Shown here piece by piece: positions 1-10,009 of a DNA stretch of 10,724 nucleotides (within the stretch, counting starts at the first letter, position 1; each line of letters opens with the position of its first letter). Both the position numbers and the translations under genes were made by a program. Source of the DNA: Gammaproteobacteria bacterium (GTDB lineage Bacteria; Pseudomonadota; Gammaproteobacteria; QOAV01). Location: contig QOAV01000231.1 in NCBI GenBank assembly GCA_003972845.1, forward strand, positions 1 through 10,724. Direction: 5' to 3'. The notes below the pieces were generated by a model. The model was not told where the DNA came from. It made no database searches and saw only the letters and a program-made list of their open reading frames with translations.

Positions 1-1244
<1,244 letters not shown>

Positions 1245-2606
1245 TCAGCGCACATTCTGCACATGAAATCGAACGTCAGCCAGATCACCCGCTTCTGCCA
1301 TGTCCGCGGGCTGCAGGTAACCGGGTATCGCCACCAGTCTTGCGCCGCGCCAGATCAGCGGCAAAGCGCTTCGTTCCCAGGGCGGAACCCGCCATTGCTG
1401 CAACAGCGCCTTGAGCGCATGACTGTGCGCGCGGCCGGCCAGTTGCAGTCTCTCGCCACCCCGCCGCGGCCGGATCTGCAGCTCGGCTTGCGCCGCCTTG
1501 TCCGCCGTTATCAGCAACCCTCCCCAGCGCACCGACGGCTGTGCCGCCAGATGCCAGTCGATGCTGTTCGCAGCCGGCGTGATGCCCTGCGCCGGATAGA
1601 AAAACAGCTGGCTGTCATAGGCATGAACGATCCATTTCTCCCAGGACAATCGTTTGTTGTTTGCTCCGCTCTCGACCAGGGCCAGCAGTTTGTCCAGGAA
1701 CCGCCGCTCCGGCGCATACACCGCAAGCTGGCAAAAAGCGTACCGGAGCAGGTTTTTACGGCGCAGCGGCGTCAACCGCATCAGTTTCTCCCGCGACAAC
1801 TGCAACTGATGAACCGAGCCGGGCCGATGTTCCTCGACCGCCACGGCCTGCAGGTCAGCGCCTCCCGTTTCGTCCGCCAGAGCAGCGGTATCCGCCAGAT
1901 TCTGACACGCGCGGGCAACCATTTTGTCGCATTCCGGCCAGCGCTCATTCAGCCGCGGCAATACCCTGTGACGCAGATAATTGCGATCGAAACGCGGGTT
2001 TGCATTGCTCTCATCCTCCACCCAGTTCAGCCCGCTCAGGGTGGCGTAATCGAGTATTTCCGTTTTCGACAGTTGCTGCATGGGCCGGAAAAAACGCTTG
2101 CCGCTGCGGTGGACCAGAGCCGGAATGCCGGACAGACCACGGGCGCCGGCACCGCGCATGAGATTGAGAAAAAAGGTTTCCACCGTATCGCCGCGATGGT
2201 GGGCCAGCAGCAGGGTTTCGTGATCGCGCAAATGCGCCAGCATCACGCGATAGCGCTGCGCCCTGGCCCGCGCCTCCAGATTACCGCCGGAGGCATCCAG
2301 ATCAACATGCTCGCCGTGAAAATCCAGCCCCAGGCGCCGGCTCGCATCACGGCAGTGGAGCAGCCACCGATCGGCGTTCGCATTCAGGCCGTGATGCACA
2401 TGGATGACGCGCACCAGATTCTGCGGGTCGTCAGAATACTGCGTAACCAGATCCAGCAGCACACTGGAATCCAGCCCGCCGCTGAAGGCAATCAGAAACG
2501 GGTCGGCGGGAACAAAACCATGCCCGCGCATGGTCTTGCGGAACAGTTGACGAACAGAGCGAACCTTTTGCGCGTGCGCGTCGGAATCAGTCTTCGAACT
2601 GCCCAT
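1245..2606 (-). CDS. tilS: tRNA(Ile)-lysidine synthetase TilS
   Basis: Attaches lysine to C34 of the CAU-anticodon isoleucine tRNA using ATP, so that it reads AUA and is charged with Ile rather than Met; cytoplasmic and normally essential. With the ATG at 2606 the protein is 453 residues. The N-type ATP pyrophosphatase domain shows the PP-loop SGGLDSS at about 42-48, [11 protein letters not shown] at about 69-79, HHRGDTVET at 136-144 and [11 protein letters not shown] at about 209-219. A middle substrate-binding region follows. The C-terminal TilS_C domain carries [11 protein letters not shown] near 381-391 and [12 protein letters not shown] near 406-417. The start overlaps accA by 20 bp and has no clear Shine-Dalgarno sequence, so translation is probably coupled to accA. 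An in-frame ATG at codon 26 would give a shorter N-terminus closer to the E. coli protein. The first Asp of the usual HxxDDxxET-type motif is Gly139 here. The next gene, pyrG, follows after 162 bp. Confidence 0.95.
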   Translation of the reverse strand: MGSSKTDSDAHAQKVRSVRQLFRKTMRGHGFVPADPFLIAFSGGLDSSVLLDLVTQYSDDPQNLVRVIHVHHGLNANADRWLLHCRDASRRLGLDFHGEHVDLDASGGNLEARARAQRYRVMLAHLRDHETLLLAHHRGDTVETFFLNLMRGAGARGLSGIPALVHRSGKRFFRPMQQLSKTEILDYATLSGLNWVEDESNANPRFDRNYLRHRVLPRLNERWPECDKMVARACQNLADTAALADETGGADLQAVAVEEHRPGSVHQLQLSREKLMRLTPLRRKNLLRYAFCQLAVYAPERRFLDKLLALVESGANNKRLSWEKWIVHAYDSQLFFYPAQGITPAANSIDWHLAAQPSVRWGGLLITADKAAQAELQIRPRRGGERLQLAGRAHSHALKALLQQWRVPPWERSALPLIWRGARLVAIPGYLQPADMAEAGDLADVRFHVQNVR

Positions 2607-3543
2607 AGGACATGAGGCGCTGATAGCGTCTCTCCAGCAGATCATCCATGTTCATTTCGGATGTTTCCTTCAGGGCCGCCAGCAGCGCCTGCTTCAGATT
2701 GTCCGCGGTTTGCTGTGGATTCCGGTGGGCGCTGCCCAAAGGCTCCGGCACGATCTCGTCGATCAGACCCAGACCTTTCAGGTGTTCTGCCGTAATATTC
2801 ATGGCTTCTGCCGCCTGCTCGGCCTTTTCCGCGCTTTTCCACAGAATCGAGGCGCAGCCTTCCGGCGAGATCACTGAATAGGTCGAGTATTGCAGCATCA
2901 GCAGCTTGTCCGCCACGCCGATGGCCAGAGCGCCGCCGGAACCACCTTCGCCAATGACGACGCTGATGATGGGTGTGCGCAGCCGCGCCATTTCTTTCAG
3001 ATTGCGGGCGATGGCCTCGCTCTGGCCTCGCTCCTCGGCGCCGACGCCGGGATAAGCGCCGGGGGTGTCGATCATGGTAATCACCGGAAGAGAAAATTTT
3101 TCCGCCATTTTCATCAGGCGCAGGGCCTTGCGATAACCTTCCGGACGAGGCATGCCGAAATTCCGCTGTACCTTTTCATTGGTGCTGCGGCCTTTCTCGT
3201 GGCCGATCAGCATGACCGGCATGTTGTCCAGCCGGGCCAGACCGCCAACCAGCGCCTTGTCGTCGGCGAACGCGCGGTCGCCGTGCAGCTCCTGGAAATC
3301 AGTAAACAGGTTTTCCACATAATCCAGCGTGTAGGGCCGCAGCGGATGCCGCGCCAGCTGGGAAATCTGCCAGGACGACAGCGAGGAAAAAATCGACTCC
3401 GTGAGCTTTGTCGACTTCTTTTTCAGGCGTTCGATTTCATCGTTGATATTGACTTCATCATTACCCGCCACGTGGCGCAGTTCATCAATTTTCGCTTCCA
3501 GTTCGGCGATGGGCTGTTCGAATTCCAGAAAATTAAGATCCAT
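2587..3543 (-). CDS. accA: acetyl-CoA carboxylase carboxyltransferase subunit alpha
   Basis: Alpha half of the carboxyltransferase that moves the carboxyl group from biotin-carboxyl carrier protein to acetyl-CoA, making malonyl-CoA for fatty acid synthesis; works as an alpha2beta2 complex with AccD in the cytoplasm. The protein is 318 residues, almost the same as E. coli AccA (319). It begins [12 protein letters not shown], the typical N-terminal helix segment. The crotonase-fold carboxyltransferase domain shows [17 protein letters not shown] at about 158-174, the oxyanion-type glycine stretch [12 protein letters not shown] at about 198-209 and [15 protein letters not shown] at about 223-237. 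The ATG at 3543 overlaps the dnaE end by 11 bp, with a weak GGA seven bases upstream. Its 3' end overlaps tilS. AccD, AccB and AccC are not in this window. Malonyl-CoA made by this enzyme ultimately supplies the acyl chains used by the upstream lpx genes. Confidence 0.98.
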   Translation of the reverse strand: MDLNFLEFEQPIAELEAKIDELRHVAGNDEVNINDEIERLKKKSTKLTESIFSSLSSWQISQLARHPLRPYTLDYVENLFTDFQELHGDRAFADDKALVGGLARLDNMPVMLIGHEKGRSTNEKVQRNFGMPRPEGYRKALRLMKMAEKFSLPVITMIDTPGAYPGVGAEERGQSEAIARNLKEMARLRTPIISVVIGEGGSGGALAIGVADKLLMLQYSTYSVISPEGCASILWKSAEKAEQAAEAMNITAEHLKGLGLIDEIVPEPLGSAHRNPQQTADNLKQALLAALKETSEMNMDDLLERRYQRLMSYGQFED

Positions 3544-6500
3544 GGGTTTGTCCGTTCATTGGTTTCTGTTCAGCGCCTTTTCTGCGCGAACGGAATTTGA
3601 GTATTTTTGCACTTTCCTGCGGACGATTATATTGGAAAGCCGCCTGTTTATCTCCGGTCACATGCGCGATGGCCTTGAGTATTTCATCATCGGGCGCTAC
3701 CGACCAGATATCGTCCAGCATCATCAGCGGCGTCTGCCAGTGTTCGCTTTTTACCCGTACGCACACGCGACAGCGGCCGGAACGCACTTCTGTCAACAGG
3801 GTTTCCAGCTCGTCCAGCACCGTGACCGGCGTATCCGCAGGCAGAGTGATCTCCAGCCGGCTGGCGTAGGCCATGCGCGCTTCGTCATACTCCATAATCT
3901 GCTCCGCCACCATCTTTAATCCGCCGGAGTATTCATCGTTCTCGATCTGCCCCTTCACCACCAGCAAGGCATCTTTTCTGAGCTTTTGCTGACTGGCGTC
4001 AAACAGCTCGGGGAACACCACCACATCCAGCGTGGATTTTGCATCCGCCAGGGTCAGATAGGCCATTTTTTTGCCGCGTCTGGTTTTCATCACCCGATAC
4101 GACCCCACCAGACCCGCCACCAGCTGCAGCGAATCGCTTTCGGCGACATCGGCCAGGGCGCAATCGGTCAGGCGCTGGATGTCGGCCTGATAGGCATCAA
4201 TGGGATGGCCGCTGAGATACAGGCCCAGAGTCTCTTTTTCGGCGTCGAGGCGCTCCCGCTCCGACCACACTTCCGCGCTGACCTGCTGCTTCTGGGTAGC
4301 GGCCACATCAGACATGCCAAACATGTCGACCTGACCCGCGCTGGAAGCGCGGTTGTTCTGGTCTGCAGCAGTCATGGCCGGAGCCACATTGGCCATCAGC
4401 TCGGCCCGGTGCTGGCCGAGACAGTCCAGAGCGCCGGCTTTGATCAGGGCTTCCAGCACACGCCGGTTCATCTTGCGGGTATCCACCCTGGCGCAAAGAT
4501 CATAAATGTCGGTGAAAGCACCATGCTGCCTGCGTTCTTCCGAAATCGCCTCCAGCGCGGCCCTGCCCGCTCCTTTTACCGCGCCCAGGCCATAGTGCAT
4601 GGTTCGGCGGTCCAGCGGCAGAAACTGATACTCGCATTGATTGATGTCCGGCGGCTTGACCTCGATATCAAAATCGGCACAGTCGGCAATCAGCTCCACC
4701 ACCTTGTCGGTATTTTCCATATCGGATGACAAGGCTGCGGCCATGAACTGGGCCGGATAATGGGCCTTGAGCCAGGCGGTCTGATAGGCCACCAGAGCAT
4801 AGGCGGCCGAGTGTGACTTGTTGAAGCCGTAACCAGCGAATTTATCGATGAGGTTGAATATGTCTTCCGCCAGTTTCGCGTCGACGCCATTTTTTTCCGC
4901 CCCGGCGACAAACCCGGCGCGCTGCTGGTCCATGACTTCCTGTTTTTTCTTGCCCATGGCGCGGCGCAGCATATCCGCCCCGCCCAGGGTATAGCCGGAC
5001 AGCACCTGCGCGATCTGCATGACCTGTTCCTGATACAGAATAACGCCGTAGGTGGGCTTGAGTATGGGTTCCAGCGATGGGTGCGGGTATTCGATTTTCA
5101 TGCGCCCGTGTTTTCGATTGATGAAATCGTCCACCATGCCGGATTGCAGCGGACCCGGCCGGAACAGCGCCACCAGCGCCACCAGTTCATCGAAGCAGTC
5201 CGGCCGCAGTTTGCGGATAATGTCTTTCATGCCGCGCGATTCGAGCTGGAACATGGCGGTGGTGCGCGCTTCTTTCAGCAACTCGAAAGGTGCGCTGTCA
5301 GGATGGGTGAACGGATTTATGTCCACTGCCAGATCTATTTTCCGGCCTTCGGTACGCTCGATGTTGCGGATCGCCCAGTCGATAATGGTGAGCGTGCGCA
5401 GGCCGAGAAAATCGAACTTGACCAGTCCCACCGCCTCCAGATCGTCCTTGTCGAACTGGCTGACTTTCTGCGTGGTCCCCGCTTCGCAGTAGAGCGGCGA
5501 AAACTCGGTAATCACCTTCGGCGAGATCACCACGCCGCCGGCATGCTTGCCTACATTGCGGATCAGACCCTCCAGACGAATGGCGATGTCCATAAGGCCA
5601 CGCACTTCCTCATCTTCCTCGTAACGCTGTTTCAGCAGCTCTTCCTGTTGCAGAGAACCGGCCAGGGTCACGCCGGGTCCGGGCGGGATCAGTTTGGCAA
5701 TCTGATCGACAAAACCGTAGGGCATATCCAGTACCCGACCGACGTCGCGCACCACGGCTTTCGCCGCCATGGTGCCATAGGTGATGATCTGTGAAACCCG
5801 GTCGGCGCCATATTTGTTGGTCACATATTCGATCACCTGGTCGCGCTTTTCCATGCAGAAATCAATATCAAAATCCGGCAGCGAGACACGCTCGGGATTC
5901 AGAAAACGCTCGAACAGCAATTCATGTTCGATGGGATCGAGGTCGGTGATGCGGATGGCGTAGGCGACAATGGAACCGGCTCCGGAACCCCGCCCCGGCC
6001 CCACCGGAATCTCATGTTCCTTGGCCCAGGAGATGAAATCCGCCACGATCATGAAATAGCCGGCAAAGCCCATGTTGATGATGACATCCAGTTCGACAGC
6101 CAGGCGCTCGCGGTATTCCGGCCATTTTTGTTCGGCTACGTTTTTCAGTATGCGCTCGAGGCCGGCCTCGGCCTCGCGTCGCAGCGCCGCTTCCACGGTA
6201 TCGCCTTCGGCCACCGGAAAATCCGGCAGATAATTGGTGCCAAGCTCGATTTCGACATTACAGCGCAGCGCGATTTCAACGCTGTTCTCGATGGCCGAGG
6301 GTATATCCGCAAACAGTTCGACCATTTGTTCGGGAGTTTTCAGGTATTGCTCCGGCGTGTAATCGCGCGGCCGGCGCTGGTCATTGACCACGCGGCCCTG
6401 ATTGATACACACGCGGATTTCGTGCATGTCGTATTCGTCTTCGCGAATAAAACGCACGTTATTGGTGGCCACCACCGGCGTCGCGGTTGCCGCCGCCAGG

Positions 6501-7048
6501 CCGACAGCGGAGCGGATATAGTCTTCCTCTCCAGAATGGCCGGTGCGCTGCAACTCGATGTAATAGCGGTCGCCGAATACCGAGCGGTAACGCTGCAACA
6601 CCGCCGCGGCGCGATCTGCCTGGCTCAGTGCCTCGCCCAGCTCACCGGCCTGCCCGCAGGACAGCACGATCAGATCCCCGGAATACTGCTTCAGCCAGTC
6701 GAACTGCACCACCGGGCCGTCCCGCCCCTGGCCTTCCATATAGGCGCGTGAAATCAGCGCGCTGAGGTTTTTGTAGCCCTGGTTGGACATACACAGCAGC
6801 AGCAGCGGCCAATGTTGCCCGTCCGCTTCCTGCGCAACGCGTATTTCGGCGCCGATGATCGGCTTGACGCCGGCCGCCATGGCCTGGCGATACAACTTCA
6901 CCATGCCGAATACATTGGTGAGATCGGTCATGGCGATCGCGGGCATGTTCATCTGTTGTGCAGTTTGCACCAGATCCTTGATCCGAATCACGCTGTCGGC
7001 AATGGAATACTCCGTGTGCAGGTGCAAATGGACGAAAGCAGGCCTCAT
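3533..7048 (-). CDS. dnaE: DNA polymerase III alpha subunit (replicative polymerase)
   Basis: Catalytic subunit of the replicative DNA polymerase. The protein is 1171 residues from the ATG at 7048, near the E. coli length of 1160. Domains in order: PHP domain (about 1-270) starting [11 protein letters not shown]; polymerase palm with the catalytic aspartates in PDFDIDF (about D394, D396) and KFDFLGL (about D546); finger region with [10 protein letters not shown] near 351-360 and FRPGPLQSG near 629-637; [10 protein letters not shown] near 742-751; a helix-hairpin-helix region with GLGAVKGAG near 820-828; internal beta-clamp binding motif QVDMF at about 906-910; OB fold at about 975-1056; and a C-terminal tau-binding region ending in a basic, probably flexible tail. 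The ATG is chosen because it forms a 4 bp ATGA overlap with the rnhB stop and has GGAG ten bases upstream. A GTG six codons earlier is possible but less likely. The 3' end overlaps accA by 11 bp. Proofreading is expected from a separate DnaQ encoded elsewhere. Confidence 0.98.
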   Translation of the reverse strand: MRPAFVHLHLHTEYSIADSVIRIKDLVQTAQQMNMPAIAMTDLTNVFGMVKLYRQAMAAGVKPIIGAEIRVAQEADGQHWPLLLLCMSNQGYKNLSALISRAYMEGQGRDGPVVQFDWLKQYSGDLIVLSCGQAGELGEALSQADRAAAVLQRYRSVFGDRYYIELQRTGHSGEEDYIRSAVGLAAATATPVVATNNVRFIREDEYDMHEIRVCINQGRVVNDQRRPRDYTPEQYLKTPEQMVELFADIPSAIENSVEIALRCNVEIELGTNYLPDFPVAEGDTVEAALRREAEAGLERILKNVAEQKWPEYRERLAVELDVIINMGFAGYFMIVADFISWAKEHEIPVGPGRGSGAGSIVAYAIRITDLDPIEHELLFERFLNPERVSLPDFDIDFCMEKRDQVIEYVTNKYGADRVSQIITYGTMAAKAVVRDVGRVLDMPYGFVDQIAKLIPPGPGVTLAGSLQQEELLKQRYEEDEEVRGLMDIAIRLEGLIRNVGKHAGGVVISPKVITEFSPLYCEAGTTQKVSQFDKDDLEAVGLVKFDFLGLRTLTIIDWAIRNIERTEGRKIDLAVDINPFTHPDSAPFELLKEARTTAMFQLESRGMKDIIRKLRPDCFDELVALVALFRPGPLQSGMVDDFINRKHGRMKIEYPHPSLEPILKPTYGVILYQEQVMQIAQVLSGYTLGGADMLRRAMGKKKQEVMDQQRAGFVAGAEKNGVDAKLAEDIFNLIDKFAGYGFNKSHSAAYALVAYQTAWLKAHYPAQFMAAALSSDMENTDKVVELIADCADFDIEVKPPDINQCEYQFLPLDRRTMHYGLGAVKGAGRAALEAISEERRQHGAFTDIYDLCARVDTRKMNRRVLEALIKAGALDCLGQHRAELMANVAPAMTAADQNNRASSAGQVDMFGMSDVAATQKQQVSAEVWSERERLDAEKETLGLYLSGHPIDAYQADIQRLTDCALADVAESDSLQLVAGLVGSYRVMKTRRGKKMAYLTLADAKSTLDVVVFPELFDASQQKLRKDALLVVKGQIENDEYSGGLKMVAEQIMEYDEARMAYASRLEITLPADTPVTVLDELETLLTEVRSGRCRVCVRVKSEHWQTPLMMLDDIWSVAPDDEILKAIAHVTGDKQAAFQYNRPQESAKILKFRSRRKGAEQKPMNGQTHGS

Positions 7049-7641
7049 CGAGAATTGACTCCGCACTGCAACAGGGCGCGCCTGACCGGCGCAAAGGAAA
7101 GCCGGTGAATGGCGCAGGGGCCGTGGCGCTCCAGCGCCGCCAGATGCAGCGCCGTGCCATAGCCCTTGTGGCGGTCAAACCCGTAGTCGGGGAATTGCCG
7201 GTGATACTCCAGCATCAACGCATCACGCTCGGTCTTGGCGAGGATGGAAGCGGCGGATATTTCAGCAATCCTGTCATCTCCCCGGACCATGGTTTCCACC
7301 TCGCCGCTCAACCCCGGCGGTTTCTGGTTGCCGTCGATCAGTATCCGCTGCGGCTGCCGGCCAAGCCCCTGCACCGCGCGACGCATGGCGTTGAGGGTGG
7401 CATGCAGTATGTTGCAGCGCTCGATTTCTTCCACATCGGCATATTCGACGCGCCAGGCCAGGGCTCTGGCCTTGATCTGGCCGGCCAGGGCTTCGCGCCG
7501 CGCGGCCGTGAGTTTTTTTGAATCGGCCAGCCCCGATATGCCGTGATCTTTACCCAGTATCACAGCGGCAGCGCAAACCGGGCCGGCCAGCGGCCCGCGG
7601 CCGGCTTCATCCACGCCGGCGATCAGCTCAGGCATGCCCAT
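7045..7641 (-). CDS. rnhB: ribonuclease HII
   Basis: Type 2 RNase H: nicks the RNA strand of RNA/DNA hybrids and starts removal of single misincorporated ribonucleotides from DNA. The protein is 198 residues, the same length as E. coli RnhB. The four acidic metal-binding residues are visible: Asp11 and Glu12 in GVDEAGRGPLAGPV, Asp103 in LIDGN, and Asp140 in EISAASILAKTERD. The family GRG motif follows the first pair and the substrate-recognition Tyr in HKGYGTALH is near residue 161. The ATG at 7641 overlaps lpxB by 14 bp. A second ATG two codons on (7635, giving MPELIAG) is equally possible, and neither has a strong Shine-Dalgarno. The stop shares ATGA with the dnaE start. The lpxB-rnhB-dnaE arrangement is the familiar gammaproteobacterial one, with ribonucleotide repair placed next to the replicative polymerase. 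Confidence 0.96.
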   Translation of the reverse strand: MGMPELIAGVDEAGRGPLAGPVCAAAVILGKDHGISGLADSKKLTAARREALAGQIKARALAWRVEYADVEEIERCNILHATLNAMRRAVQGLGRQPQRILIDGNQKPPGLSGEVETMVRGDDRIAEISAASILAKTERDALMLEYHRQFPDYGFDRHKGYGTALHLAALERHGPCAIHRLSFAPVRRALLQCGVNSR

Positions 7642-8800
7642 GCCCGATCAGGGACTGAACCGCTTGCACCATCACTTTTTCTCCCTGCCCTTTCAGGCTT
7701 TGATGCATTTCCATGAATCGCTGTTTCAGAGACTGCATTTTTCGCGGCTGGTCAAGATAGTCCTGCACCGCGCCGCAGATATTTTCCGCAGTAGCGTCGT
7801 CCTGCAGGAATTCCGGCACCACCTTCTCCCCCAGCAGATAATTCGGCATGGCAACCATTTTCTGCTTGAGCAGAAAATTCACATACAGGGCGGTCAGACG
7901 AGACACCTTGTAGGTCACCACCATAGGCTTTTTCAGCAAAGCCGCTTCCATGGTTGCCGTTCCGGAGGCCAGAACGACCACATCCGCCGCCGACATGACC
8001 TCGCGGGATTGGCCGTCAACCAGGCGAATCAGATCCGCCCCCTGGGGCCGTTGTTGCAGCGCCTGCTGAAACAGTTTTTTTGCGCTCTCATTCACCATCG
8101 GCGCCAGAAACACCAGCTCCGGATAGCGGCTTTTCAACAGCACCGCCGTATCAATCATCAACGCCGACAGGCGGCTGATTTCGCCGCTGCGACTGCCGGG
8201 CAGCAAGGCAACAACCCGCTGTTGACCGGCAATGCCAAACAGTGTCCGGTACTTTTCCACGTCTATGATATCAGGAAACTCGTTGGCCACGGGATGCCCG
8301 GCAAAACTCACTGGCACGCCATGCTGCCGGTAGAAATCCTGCTCGAACGGAAACAGCACCAGCATGTGCGAAACCGAGCGTTTGATCTTGTGGATGCGAT
8401 ACTGACGCCAGGCCCATACCGTGGGGCTGACATATTGCAGGGTCGGAATGCCTTTCGCTCTCAGTTTGCCTTCCAGGCCGATATTGAAATCGGGCAGGTC
8501 CACGCCAATGAACAAATCGGGAGGACGCGCGGTGAAATGATTCACCAGCGCCTTGCGGATACCCAGTATCTCCCGCAGCCGCCGCAGCAGGCCGTCCAGA
8601 CCCACCAGAGTGACCGACTCCATGGGAAACAGAGACTTGCAACCCAGCTTCTGCATTTCCGGCCCGCCTATACCCTCAAACTCGATGTCTTCGCCCAGGC
8701 CATCGATCAGAGCCCGCATCAAACCGGCGCCCAGCAGGTCGCCCGAGGTTTCGCCGGCAACGATACCGATGCGCAGACCCGGCGCCCTGCTAGAAGACAA
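7628..8800 (-). CDS. lpxB: lipid A disaccharide synthase
   Basis: Inner-membrane-associated GT-B glycosyltransferase (family GT19) that joins UDP-2,3-diacylglucosamine and lipid X into the lipid A disaccharide, releasing UDP. From a TTG at 8800 the protein is 390 residues (E. coli 382). It shows the N-terminal GIVAGETSGDLLGAG at about 12-26, the proposed catalytic Asp in GVDLPDFN (about D101), YVSPTVWAWR at about 123-132, the UDP-site Arg in LLPGSRSGEI (about R204) and ASGTATMEAALLKKPMVV at about 278-295. A longer reading frame extends upstream inside lpxA, but homology begins only at GLRIGIVAG. No ATG or GTG lies between the lpxA stop and that point. TTG with GGAA seven bases upstream is the best start and overlaps lpxA by 11 bp. 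An in-frame ATG at 8848 would add 16 residues of lpxA-overlapping sequence. The 3' end overlaps rnhB. Confidence 0.95.
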   Translation of the reverse strand: MSSSRAPGLRIGIVAGETSGDLLGAGLMRALIDGLGEDIEFEGIGGPEMQKLGCKSLFPMESVTLVGLDGLLRRLREILGIRKALVNHFTARPPDLFIGVDLPDFNIGLEGKLRAKGIPTLQYVSPTVWAWRQYRIHKIKRSVSHMLVLFPFEQDFYRQHGVPVSFAGHPVANEFPDIIDVEKYRTLFGIAGQQRVVALLPGSRSGEISRLSALMIDTAVLLKSRYPELVFLAPMVNESAKKLFQQALQQRPQGADLIRLVDGQSREVMSAADVVVLASGTATMEAALLKKPMVVTYKVSRLTALYVNFLLKQKMVAMPNYLLGEKVVPEFLQDDATAENICGAVQDYLDQPRKMQSLKQRFMEMHQSLKGQGEKVMVQAVQSLIGHGHA

Positions 8801-9557
8801 CGCCGCGTTCCGACTCTTTGATGAAGTTGAGCAAATGTCTGACTTCATCACCACATTGCTGCGGGTCGATATCTTCCAGCGCTTCGGAGAGCGGCTTGCC
8901 CGAGCGAAACAGGGTTTTGTAGGCGCTGCGCAACTCGGCAATCGCCGATTTGGAGAACCGCCTGCGTTTCAGCCCCTTCAGGTGCACGCCATGGGTGCGG
9001 GCTGTATGACCGGAAACCAGCAGATACGGCGGAATGTCCTTGAATGTGACGGTGTTGATGGCGGAAAAACTGTGGGCGCCGACGCGGCAAAACTGGTGAA
9101 CCATGGTAAAACCGCCAAAAATGACATAGTCCTCTACCTTTACATGGCCAGCGAGGCTGGTGCCATTGGCGAATATGCAATGGCTTCCCACCTGACAATC
9201 ATGGGCAATGTGGACGTAGGCCATGATCCAGTTGTTGTTGCCGACGCGGGTCACACCGGCGTCTTCCACAGTGCCGCGGTTCAGCGTGCAGTACTCGCGG
9301 AATGTATTGTTGTCGCCGATTTCCACACGGGTGTCTTCGCCCTGATAACTGAGGCTCTGCGGTTCATCGCCGATGGAACAGAACTGGAAAAAACGATTGC
9401 CGCGTCCAATGCGGGTGGAACCCTTGATCACCACATGAGGACCAATCACGCAGCCTTCGGCGATGCAGACATCCGCGCCGATGATGCTGTAGGCGCCGAC
9501 TTCCACATCGGCAGCCAGTTCCGCCCCGGGTTCGATGATGGCCGTGGGATGAATCAT
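8790..9557 (-). CDS. lpxA: UDP-N-acetylglucosamine O-acyltransferase
   Basis: First enzyme of lipid A synthesis: transfers a 3-hydroxyacyl chain from acyl carrier protein to the 3-OH of UDP-GlcNAc; a soluble homotrimer with left-handed beta-helix subunits. The protein is 255 residues (E. coli 262). Hexapeptide-type repeats fill residues 1 to about 180, followed by a C-terminal helical domain containing GLKRRRFSKSAI and AYKTLFRSGK. The catalytic base is His119 in HIAHDCQVG, equivalent to E. coli His125, with His116 before it and the conserved VHQFCRVGAHSFS at about 153-165. The position equivalent to the E. coli acyl ruler Gly173 is Ile167. The ATG at 9557 uses the last base of the fabZ stop (TGATG), with AAGG seven bases upstream. 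The stop overlaps the lpxB start. Substrate hydroxyacyl-ACP comes from the same pool that FabZ, encoded just upstream, draws from. Confidence 0.97.
   Translation of the reverse strand: MIHPTAIIEPGAELAADVEVGAYSIIGADVCIAEGCVIGPHVVIKGSTRIGRGNRFFQFCSIGDEPQSLSYQGEDTRVEIGDNNTFREYCTLNRGTVEDAGVTRVGNNNWIMAYVHIAHDCQVGSHCIFANGTSLAGHVKVEDYVIFGGFTMVHQFCRVGAHSFSAINTVTFKDIPPYLLVSGHTARTHGVHLKGLKRRRFSKSAIAELRSAYKTLFRSGKPLSEALEDIDPQQCGDEVRHLLNFIKESERGVVF
8808..8811 (-). promoter_or_regulatory. ribosome binding site deciding the TTG start of lpxB
   Basis: GGAA on the minus strand, seven bases before the TTG at 8800 and inside the last codons of lpxA. It favours the TTG over the in-frame ATG at 8848. The match to the anti-Shine-Dalgarno is only four bases, so support is moderate. 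Confidence 0.45.
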
Positions 9558-10009
9558 CAGAGTACCTTGTAGGCCAGCATCAGGTCAGCGCTGACGCAGA
9601 GTTTGCCGTCCACATGAGCGGCCGCCTCGAATTTCCACAGAGACTTCATCTGGCGCTTCAGTGCTACGGTAAAACGCAACTGGTCGCCCGGCTGAACGGG
9701 CTGTTTGAAGCGGGCGTTGTCGACGCCGGCGTAATAAAAAATGGCGTCATCACCGGGCTTTTTATTCTGGGTCTTGAAAAACAGTATGGCGCTGGCCTGG
9801 GCCATGGCTTCCAGCAGCAACACGCCCGGCATTACCGGGTGACCCGGGAAATGTCCGGGAAAAAAAGGTTCGTTGGCGGTGACGTTTTTCAAAGCCACCA
9901 GCTTCATGTTTTCCTCGTCGATATCCAGCACTCGATCAATGAACATGAACGGGTAGTCATGGGGAAGGTACTCTTGCAACTGGTAGATATCCATGCCGCG
10001 TTCAGTCAT
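9557..10009 (-). CDS. fabZ: (3R)-hydroxyacyl-ACP dehydratase FabZ
   Basis: Removes water from (3R)-hydroxyacyl-ACP to give trans-2-enoyl-ACP in type II fatty acid synthesis; cytoplasmic hotdog-fold enzyme. The protein is 150 residues, the normal size. It shows LPHDYPFMFIDRV at about 15-27, then the central-helix signature PGHFPGHPVMPGVLLLEAMAQ with catalytic His53 and Glu67 (E. coli His54, Glu68), and VDNARFKQPVQPGDQL at about 96-111. The ATG at 10009 is preferred over the ATG five codons later because AAAGGA sits seven bases before it. This start overlaps lpxD by 8 bp. It competes with LpxA and LpxD for the same hydroxyacyl-ACP substrates, so co-transcription ties membrane phospholipid and lipid A supply together. 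Confidence 0.98.
   Translation of the reverse strand: MTERGMDIYQLQEYLPHDYPFMFIDRVLDIDEENMKLVALKNVTANEPFFPGHFPGHPVMPGVLLLEAMAQASAILFFKTQNKKPGDDAIFYYAGVDNARFKQPVQPGDQLRFTVALKRQMKSLWKFEAAAHVDGKLCVSADLMLAYKVL
9565..9568 (-). promoter_or_regulatory. ribosome binding site of lpxA
   Basis: AAGG on the minus strand, seven bases before the lpxA ATG at 9557 and lying in the last codons of fabZ. Together with the TGATG stop-start junction it fixes the lpxA start. Confidence 0.6.

Noticed and set aside
7634..8821. 395-codon open frame on the plus strand opposite lpxB
   Set aside because: His- and Gln-rich translation typical of antisense frames in GC-rich genes; lpxB on the other strand is unambiguous.
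8801..8941. Upstream extension of the lpxB frame to a start at 8941
   Set aside because: It lies wholly within lpxA coding sequence and has no LpxB homology. The conserved N-terminus begins after the lpxA stop.
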